Of a DNA stretch of 64,000 nt, positions 42,704 through 49,044 are shown piece after piece (positions within the stretch are counted from its first letter, which is position 1; the number at the start of each line of letters is the position of its first letter). The notes beneath the pieces are model-generated. The model saw only the letters and a list, made by a program, of their open reading frames with translations. It was not told the origin of the DNA and did no database searches. Origin of the DNA: Streptomyces sp. STR69. Its GTDB lineage: Bacteria; Actinomycetota; Actinomycetes; Streptomycetales; Streptomycetaceae. The stretch covers positions 398,441-462,440 of the forward strand of contig NZ_JALJRY010000004.1 of assembly GCF_024519455.1 (NCBI RefSeq), read 5' to 3'. The position numbers and the translations under genes are program-made.

Positions 42704-43620
42704 CACGCCTCCGGCAGCTTGGGCGCGGGGATGCCGACCGACTGGAGTTCGGCGCCGACCGAGGTGGGGAAGGCGACGGCGAGGGTGTCGGGGGTCCAGC
42801 CGCCGTCGGCGTAGGCCGTGCTGATCTCCTGCGGGTGGGACCAGAGTGCCACCTTGTCGCCGCCGATGCCGATGGCCTGGCCGGTGATGCCCCGCGCGGC
42901 CTCGGAGGCGAGGAAGGGGACGAGGGCGGCGCAGTCCTCGGGGGTGCCGAAGCCCTCGCCCTTGCGGAGGAAGTCGGGCAGCGGGTCGCCGCCGCGCATG
43001 GCCTCGACGTACGGGGCGAACGCGGGGATCGTCTCGGTCATCGCGGTCGCGGCGACCGGCACGATCGCGTTGACGGTGATGCCGGCGCGGCCCAGTTCCA
43101 TCGACCAGGTGCGGGCGAAGGCGGCGATGCCGGCCTTGGCGGCCGAGTAGTTCGTCTGGCCGAAGTTGCCCCGCTGGCCGGCCGGCGAGCCGACCAGGAT
43201 CAGGCTGCCGCCCTCGCCCTGTTCGCGCATCCGTACGGCGGCGGCGCGGGCGCAGGTGAAGGTGCCCTTGAGGTGGGTGGTGATCACCGCGTCGAAGTCC
43301 TCGTCGGTCATCTTCCACAGCACCTTGTCGCGCAGGATGCCCGCGTTGGTGACCAGGATATCGATCCGCCCGAACTCCGCCACGGCACGGTCGACCAGCC
43401 GCTCGGCGGCCTCGGTCGTGCCGACCGGGACCACCTCGGCGACGGCGGTGCCGCCCGCTTCGGTGATCGACTTCACGGCCTGGTCGGCCACCGCCTCGTC
43501 GATGTCGTTGACGACCACGGACGCGCCGTGGGCGGCCAGGGCCTGCGCGTAGGCGAGACCGAGGCCCCGGCCACTGCCGGTGACGACGGCGACCTTGCCG
43601 GTCAGATCGATGCTGGGCAC
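42703..43620 (-). CDS. SDR-family oxidoreductase (3-hydroxyacyl-CoA dehydrogenase type)
   Basis: Protein of 305 aa from GTG 43620, with AAGGGA close upstream. Rossmann motif VVTGSGRGLGLAYA and VVVNDIDE at the start point to NAD(H) use; LVTNAGI, GSPAGQRGNFGQ and the catalytic NYSAAKAG (Tyr and Lys) follow. The C-terminal ~50 residues extend beyond a simple FabG, as in peroxisomal-type multifunctional dehydrogenases. It is the first gene of the acyl-CoA operon, divergent from marR, and should oxidise the hydroxyacyl-CoA formed by the MaoC hydratase. Confidence 0.92.
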   Translation of the reverse strand: MPSIDLTGKVAVVTGSGRGLGLAYAQALAAHGASVVVNDIDEAVADQAVKSITEAGGTAVAEVVPVGTTEAAERLVDRAVAEFGRIDILVTNAGILRDKVLWKMTDEDFDAVITTHLKGTFTCARAAAVRMREQGEGGSLILVGSPAGQRGNFGQTNYSAAKAGIAAFARTWSMELGRAGITVNAIVPVAATAMTETIPAFAPYVEAMRGGDPLPDFLRKGEGFGTPEDCAALVPFLASEAARGITGQAIGIGGDKVALWSHPQEISTAYADGGWTPDTLAVAFPTSVGAELQSVGIPAPKLPEA

Positions 43621-43713
43621 GAGCGAGTCCCTTCACAAGGCGATACGGCCGTGAAGACGACCGGGACGCGGCTACGAGCGGCACCGGTGCGGCTTCGAGA
43701 TCGAAGCTAAGAG

Positions 43714-43741
43714 CAATAATTGTTGACGTCAATAGTTGTTG
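43714..43741. promoter_or_regulatory. 28-bp imperfect palindrome, likely MarR operator
   Basis: Centred on the perfect palindrome TTGACGTCAA (43723-43732), the two 14-bp halves match at 11 of 14 positions. It is AT-rich in a very GC-rich genome and sits between the divergent SDR gene (start 43620) and the MarR gene (start 43818 or 43872). MarR proteins bind such sites and repress both sides until a phenolic acid or CoA ligand releases them. Confidence 0.7.
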
Positions 43742-43871
43742 CTGACGGACCAGGTGCGTCACACTGGCCCCGAACCGCCGCACGCCCCGCCCGGGGCCTC
43801 GACCCAGGGAGCCCGCCATCGCCCGCCAGCAGCACGCCGCGACCCCCCCGATCGACGCGCACGAGCCGTGG

Positions 43872-44297
43872 ATGCGCGGGCTGCACGCGGACACCGGCTA
43901 CCTCCTGTACCGGCTGGGCCTGCGCTCCGGCCAGCTCTTCAACACGTTCCTCCAGGAGTCGGGCCTGCGCCTGCGCCACTACGCGCTGCTCCGCTTCCTG
44001 GCCACGTCCGAGGGCGCCCTCCAGCGCGAGCTGAGCACGCGGCTCGGCTACGACCCGAGCGCGATCGTCGGCCTGGTCGACGACCTGGAGAAGCTGGGAT
44101 TCGCCGAGCGGCGCCCTTCCCCCGACGACCGGCGAAGCCGCATCGTGGTCCTGACGGAGGACGGCCGCGGCTTCCTGCGCGACACGGACGAGGCCGGTCT
44201 GCGGGTGACCAACGAACTGCTCGGCCCGCTGGACGCGACCCAGCGGGAGACCCTGCACACGCTGTTGCAACAGGTCGCCGAGGACGGACTCGCCTGA
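43872..44297 (+). CDS. MarR-family transcriptional regulator
   Basis: Protein of 141 aa from ATG 43872. The winged HTH is clear: HYALLRFLATSEGALQRELS, YDPSAIVGLVDDLEKLGFAE and the wing RRPSPDDRRSRIVVLTEDG. The ATG has no good ribosome site. Eighteen codons upstream, in frame, is an ATC (43818) with AGGGAG placed six bases before it, so the true start may be ATC, or an ATG there may have mutated; the longer product would be 159 aa starting with ARQQHAATPP. It probably represses the divergent acyl-CoA operon. The IclR gene follows 23 bp downstream. Confidence 0.87.
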   Translation: MRGLHADTGYLLYRLGLRSGQLFNTFLQESGLRLRHYALLRFLATSEGALQRELSTRLGYDPSAIVGLVDDLEKLGFAERRPSPDDRRSRIVVLTEDGRGFLRDTDEAGLRVTNELLGPLDATQRETLHTLLQQVAEDGLA

Positions 44298-44320
44298 CGC
44301 CCGACGAAGGAGGCCCGGCG

Positions 44321-45127
44321 ATGACCACCACCCGGCCCGAGACCGGCACCGGGTCCGCGACCACCGCCGGATCCGGGACGGCCGCCCGTTCCGCCCCCGA
44401 CCGGCTGCTCGCCGTGCTCGCCGCCTTCGACCACGAGCACACGGCCCTGTCCCTGTCCGACATCGCCCGCCGGGCCGGACTCACCCTGACCACCGCGCAC
44501 CGGCTCGCGGGCGCCCTCACCGAGTGGGGCGCGCTGGAGCGGGACGCGTCCGGCGTCTACCACGTGGGGCTGCGGCTGTGGGAGATCGCGGCGCTCGCAC
44601 CCCGCGGCCTCGCCCTGCGCCAACGGGCCCTGCCCTACCTGGAGGACCTCTACGAATCGACGCACGAGAACGTGCAGTTGGCGGTGCGGGACGGCACGGA
44701 GGTCGTCTACACCGAGTGGATCTCGGGCCGTTCGGCGGTCGGCGTGCACATCCGGGTGGGCGCCCGCTGGCCGCTGCACGCCACCGGCGTCGGCCTCGCC
44801 CTGCTGGCACACGACGAACCGGACCTCCAAGAGGCCTACTGCGCGGGCCCGTTGGCGACCTTCACGCCGTACACGATCACCGATCCGGTACGGCTGCGGC
44901 GGGTGCTGGCCGAAGTGCGGCGCGCCGGCGTGGCGGTGAGCGACCGTCAGGTCACGGACGACGCGCTGTCGGTGGCCGCTCCGGTACGCGGGCCGGGCGG
45001 TGCGGTGGTGGCAGCCGTGTCGGTCGTCGTGCCCCAAGTGGACGCCCAGGTACCGGCGTTGATCCCGGCGGTACGGCTCGCTGCGCGCGGGATCTCGCGG
45101 GCGCTGGGGTGGCGGCCGGAGCGGTGA
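44321..45127 (+). CDS. IclR-family transcriptional regulator
   Basis: Protein of 268 aa. ATG at 44321 has AAGGAGG seven bases upstream; the longer frame through marR is readthrough. The N-terminal winged HTH is RLLAVLAAFDHEHTALSLSD, then RRAGLTLTTAHRLAGALTEW. The effector domain (about 95-260) has LPYLEDLYESTHENVQLAVR, GARWPLHATGVGLALLAH and GVAVSDRQVTDDALSVAAPV. IclR proteins commonly sense aromatic or short-chain acids. Together with MarR it probably controls the neighbouring acyl-CoA operon. It converges on the caspase gene with a 9-bp gap. Confidence 0.92.
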   Translation: MTTTRPETGTGSATTAGSGTAARSAPDRLLAVLAAFDHEHTALSLSDIARRAGLTLTTAHRLAGALTEWGALERDASGVYHVGLRLWEIAALAPRGLALRQRALPYLEDLYESTHENVQLAVRDGTEVVYTEWISGRSAVGVHIRVGARWPLHATGVGLALLAHDEPDLQEAYCAGPLATFTPYTITDPVRLRRVLAEVRRAGVAVSDRQVTDDALSVAAPVRGPGGAVVAAVSVVVPQVDAQVPALIPAVRLAARGISRALGWRPER

Positions 45128-45136
45128 GGGAGCAGG

Positions 45137-48100
45137 TCACCGGTGCAGCCAGCGGGTCATCCGCATGCGCTGGTTCACCTCCTCCAGCATGGCGGCCTGC
45201 TCGGGCATGCCGTCCGCACGCAGGGCCTCAGCGGTGTCCACCACCTCTCGCACGGGCGAGCGCCGAACCACCTTGTGCACCAGGCGGAGCGCAAGGTCGT
45301 CCTTACGGGCACCGCCCAGCTCGGCGAGTACGTCGGGCAGCCAATCCCCCAGTACTCCCGGCCGGAGGGCGGCACCGGCAATGACCCGGTCCACTTCGTA
45401 GCGCTGGCTCTGCCCGTCGAACGATGCGAGAAGCTCAGCGAGCTGCTGTCGGGGAAGGACCGTGCCCGCTTCCAGAAGGACGCTCGTCGTGTGGACGCCC
45501 TGAGCGTTTTCGAGGACGTCCGCCACAACCTGACTGCGCTGCTGGGGCGCGAGCACCTGTCCCGCACGCCGGATACGCATGGCGTCCCCACGGGAGAGTC
45601 CCGACTCACGCAACCGAGCCAGGACATCGGGGCGGCTCGCGATCTCGGACAGCATCGACGCGTCGGGGGGACGCCCGTTTCGGACCATGATCCAGTACAC
45701 CGAGGCGGCCCGGTCCGGAGAAGCTGTCCGTAGCACCTGACTCAGCTCTGCGGCGACGCGATCGGCGTGCCCGGGTGCCTCCAGCAGTTCGGAAAGCAGG
45801 AGTGGAGCGTCCTCCCGGTCGGCCAGAGCCGATTCCAGCACCCAGACCAACGGGCGCGTACCACCCGTACCCGAGGTCAGCCGGTCGGACGAGATGCGCC
45901 CACTTGCGGGGCCTCGGGCAGGCGAATCGGAGCGCTGCTCCCTCAGCACCGCGATCAGGGCCAGCACTGCGGACACCCGCATCTGGAGCAGCCCCTCCCG
46001 CACAGCCGACTGAAGTCCTGCCGTGACCCAGCTCCCCCAATCACCACCGCGCGAGGCGCCCTCGGCGGCATAAGTGACGATGCGTAAGAGTGTCCGGGAA
46101 TCGAGACGAGGCACTGCAGCGGCCAGGGGCCCTGCCCAGCGGTCCTGTATGAACCGTGTCTCCGACACCCCGAGCAGTCGTCCGCGCTCGGGGTGTCGTT
46201 CGAGGCGAAGCTCGGACGCCAGCACCAGCGGGGCTGCGGACAGCGTCTCCTCCAGCAGAGGCGACTCGCGCCCGGCGAGCAATTGCAGGAGCTGGTCCGC
46301 TTCGGTGTCCCGCCCACTCTGCCAGTACCCCAGAAGGACCGGCGCCACCTGCTTGCCCTTGGCCGAAGGGGCGATACAGGAGTGCAAGGTCTCCACGTCG
46401 ACCTCCCCGGCCAGGGAAGAGAGAGCGTCGAGCAGTTGCTCGGCGGGCCTGTCGAGGACATCGGCGAGCATCCGGGCGGCATCATCCTCTCCACCGTGCC
46501 CACGCAGGAACGCCACGAGTTCGAGGCGGTCCGTGAGAGGGCGGTCGCCCATCCGTTGCAGGAGCCTGGACGCTTCGCTCCCTCGCTCGGCGCGGAGCGT
46601 CGAGATGAGGATCGCGGCCGTCTCAGGACTCGAATCCGCAGCTTCGTCGAGGATGCGCATGGCGTCCAGAGGCAGACCGTACTCCCGCAGAGCCATGGTG
46701 AAGGACACGATGTCGGCCGCGCTCCGGTCCTCGCCGATCGCCCAGCGCACCACCAGCAGGAGATCGGCGGGGCGCGCCCTCCGCACGTGTTCCAGGATCC
46801 GCAGCACATCCTCGACGGCGGCCGAGCACAACAGTCCCCGCGCTGCTTCGTCGGCCCAGTCGAGACCTTCAGCGCCCAGGACGAGCGCCCATCCCACCCG
46901 CTCCGCCGGGTCGCCCGCCCCGAGCAGGTCGGCGAGCAGCGCCTCCGCGAGGAGGTGGGCGCCGTGCTCGGCCATGGAGCTCAGCAGCCGTGCGGTCTCC
47001 TCCTGCGGACGCGATGCGCCGAGCGCCACGGGCAGGGCTCGGTAGATCTCGTACGCGGGCGCGGTGAAACCGAGCGCCAGCAGGGTGTCCGCGGCCGGTA
47101 GGTACGCGGGGTCGTGGTGCTCCGCCAAGACCCCGCGCAGGGCGTTCAGCGCCTCTTCGCCCAGCGCACACCGGTACAGGCCGTCGACCAGGTCGGCCGC
47201 TCCGTCCGGTCCGGCTTCGGCGAAGGCAGCCCGTACCAGGCGCTCCGTCAGAGCCGGCACGAGCTCGCGCAGGTTCCGCGCCACGGGTGCGACGGTCGAC
47301 GCACCGGTCCGAGCCAACGCGTCGACCAGCGCGTCGACCGCTGTCAGCGCCCCGAGCCGGTCGAGAACGTCCAGACACCCGGCGACCTCCCGCGCGGGCC
47401 GGTCGGCGACAATCCGGCAGGCGAGGGCCGCCTCACGCGTCAGGCCCACGTCAAAGACCTCACGGAGCAGACTCGCCGTCTGCTGTTCGGGCCATCGACT
47501 GGCGACAGCCACGAGCGCGGCATCCGCCTGGACGTCCTCTCCGGACCTCACAAGCCCGGCCAGCCGTTGGACAAAGCCCGACACAGTCTCGTGCAACAGA
47601 TTCTCGTGGCCGGGCTGGAGTGCGGCCGTACGCGGCCCAGAGATCGGCCGGTGCCGGAATCCGACGTGAGCCCGGTTGCGGACGAGGGCGATCTCGGCGC
47701 CGCCGTTGCGGGCTCGCTGCTGCGGCACGGGCCCGCCACCAGCGCGTAGCGCGCCCTCGATCCTGCGGTAGATGGTGTGCATGTCGAGCAGGTCCCCAGC
47801 ATCGGGATCACCCTGCTCCAGCACTGCCAGGAGTTCTCCGGTGAACAGCGTGTACTGAGCACCGACCGGGGCCATCGAACGCCGGTTCTCGGCTGAGGAG
47901 GTCATGAGGAAGGTACCGTCGACGCCCGCGATATCGGCGATGCCCGTCGGCGCCATAACGCCCTTGAGAGCACGGCCGCTGAAGCAGGTGTCGAGGATGA
48001 CAACCTTGTGGAGAGCCTTGCAGACGGAGAGGATCAGCGATCGGAGACGGTCGTAGGCCAAAGCCCGGTAGAGGTGTTCCATGGATGCGTCCGGCAGGGC

Positions 48101-48391
48101 GAGATGCAGGCCGTCGGGCGGTTCTGGGAGACCGTGCCCCGCGAAGTAGAACAGGAATGTTCCTTCGGCCTCGGATGCCATCTGGTGCACCGCTTCGAGG
48201 ATTTCACGTTCCGACGTCGGGTTCAGCAGCACTCTGCAGTGTTCGTCCGCCAGACCCCACAGACCTGGGTCGAGCAGCAGTTCGGCGAGGCGCCGTACGT
48301 TGTTGGCGACCGCCGGGAGCGGTTCCAGGTGGGAGTAGTCACCCACCCCGACGATGAGCACTCTCGCGGCAGACGGGTCAGGCTGTGCCAT
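45137..48391 (-). CDS. Caspase-like peptidase (C14) with long helical-repeat C-terminus
   Basis: Protein of 1084 aa from ATG 48391, which overlaps the EACC1 stop by 14 bp and has AGGAGGG eleven bases upstream. Residues 8-230 are a caspase fold: RVLIVGVGDYSHLEPLPAV, the catalytic His86 in FYFAGHGLPEPP, and Cys136 in VVILDTCFSGRA. Residues ~260-1084 are an unbroken run of helix pairs (HEAT/TPR-like) rich in Leu, Ala and Arg, with no ATPase motif. This resembles an inactive sensor or scaffold in bacterial conflict systems, where damage or infection triggers proteolysis. Codon 769 is TTA. Targets are unknown. Confidence 0.85.
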   Translation of the reverse strand: MAQPDPSAARVLIVGVGDYSHLEPLPAVANNVRRLAELLLDPGLWGLADEHCRVLLNPTSEREILEAVHQMASEAEGTFLFYFAGHGLPEPPDGLHLALPDASMEHLYRALAYDRLRSLILSVCKALHKVVILDTCFSGRALKGVMAPTGIADIAGVDGTFLMTSSAENRRSMAPVGAQYTLFTGELLAVLEQGDPDAGDLLDMHTIYRRIEGALRAGGGPVPQQRARNGGAEIALVRNRAHVGFRHRPISGPRTAALQPGHENLLHETVSGFVQRLAGLVRSGEDVQADAALVAVASRWPEQQTASLLREVFDVGLTREAALACRIVADRPAREVAGCLDVLDRLGALTAVDALVDALARTGASTVAPVARNLRELVPALTERLVRAAFAEAGPDGAADLVDGLYRCALGEEALNALRGVLAEHHDPAYLPAADTLLALGFTAPAYEIYRALPVALGASRPQEETARLLSSMAEHGAHLLAEALLADLLGAGDPAERVGWALVLGAEGLDWADEAARGLLCSAAVEDVLRILEHVRRARPADLLLVVRWAIGEDRSAADIVSFTMALREYGLPLDAMRILDEAADSSPETAAILISTLRAERGSEASRLLQRMGDRPLTDRLELVAFLRGHGGEDDAARMLADVLDRPAEQLLDALSSLAGEVDVETLHSCIAPSAKGKQVAPVLLGYWQSGRDTEADQLLQLLAGRESPLLEETLSAAPLVLASELRLERHPERGRLLGVSETRFIQDRWAGPLAAAVPRLDSRTLLRIVTYAAEGASRGGDWGSWVTAGLQSAVREGLLQMRVSAVLALIAVLREQRSDSPARGPASGRISSDRLTSGTGGTRPLVWVLESALADREDAPLLLSELLEAPGHADRVAAELSQVLRTASPDRAASVYWIMVRNGRPPDASMLSEIASRPDVLARLRESGLSRGDAMRIRRAGQVLAPQQRSQVVADVLENAQGVHTTSVLLEAGTVLPRQQLAELLASFDGQSQRYEVDRVIAGAALRPGVLGDWLPDVLAELGGARKDDLALRLVHKVVRRSPVREVVDTAEALRADGMPEQAAMLEEVNQRMRMTRWLHR

Positions 48392-48758
48392 CGCCGTGCG
48401 TGCCCTCCTGCCCGTCCGGGGTCGCACGGAGGGTGGCCAGAATGAGCTCCAGTGCCTCCGGGCTGTCGTCAGTCACGGTCAGCGCGCTGCCGCCCGGGAA
48501 AGTCACGGTGACAGCTGGTGGGACAGGCCGCGTGGAGCGCCAACTGGCGTAGGCCATCGCAAGATTGAGTACGGCGACGCCCTGACCCACCACAACCTCA
48601 ATGACATCCAGCGCACCCATCGTGCCGGCGGCGTCACGGGCGACACGGCGAATCTCGGCGGTCCGATGCAGATCGGCGTCCCCTGCGAGCCAGGTGTGAA
48701 GCTCGTCGACGAGCAATTGCCCGTCGTCATGCTCCGGAGCTGCGATGACAACTCGCAT
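48378..48758 (-). CDS. EACC1-type effector-associated constant component
   Basis: Protein of 126 aa. ATG 48758 has GGGGGG four bases upstream. It shows the pattern of the small effector-associated constant component: an opening strand MRVVIAAPE, a helix DDGQLLVDELHTWL, RRVARDAAGTMGALD, a hydrophobic helix VVVGQGVAVLNLAMAYASW and a final strand pair VTVTFPGGSALTVTDDSPEA. Such proteins are encoded next to caspase or peptidase effectors and are thought to link them to a sensor. Overlap with the caspase gene by 14 bp indicates strict coupling. There is no enzyme motif. Confidence 0.72.
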   Translation of the reverse strand: MRVVIAAPEHDDGQLLVDELHTWLAGDADLHRTAEIRRVARDAAGTMGALDVIEVVVGQGVAVLNLAMAYASWRSTRPVPPAVTVTFPGGSALTVTDDSPEALELILATLRATPDGQEGTHGDGTA

Positions 48759-49044
48759 ACGACCCCCCATTGGTCCTGCGGCAAAGACACGCAGGCGATT
48801 GTAGGGTCGCGGCGTCCTCCCCACCGTCGAATGCATATACCGAGGACCCCGATATCCCTCGTACCGGTGAGGTTCCGCGCGACAGTGCCGTCGCGATACT
48901 GGACAGCCTTAAGGTTCTACGGCCCTGCCCTTGGTGCGGCAGGAGCAGTTCCGTACTCGAACACGCCTTTCGCCTATCAGGGATGCTCTGCCTTTACGGG
49001 CTCGCCGGGCCTCGAACGGCAGGACGGACGGAGCGCCGACGCGC
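48759..49044. other. Intergenic region upstream of EACC1
   Basis: This 286-bp gap lies between the EACC1 start and the stop of the FAD-TPR gene, both on the minus strand. A TACAAT -10 on the minus strand (plus coordinates 48798-48803) may drive the EACC1-caspase pair; no clear -35 is seen. The stretch 48840-49010 looks lower in GC than its surroundings and holds no supportable gene or tRNA. Confidence 0.35.

Noticed and set aside
41822..43894. 693-codon amidohydrolase reading frame
   Set aside because: The part above 42703 is out-of-frame SDR shadow; the family homology begins at the ATG at 42703 or 42682.
48903..49015. Possible tRNA or attachment-site remnant
   Set aside because: Some GGTTC- and CGAAC-like words occur, but no cloverleaf or flanking repeat can be drawn.
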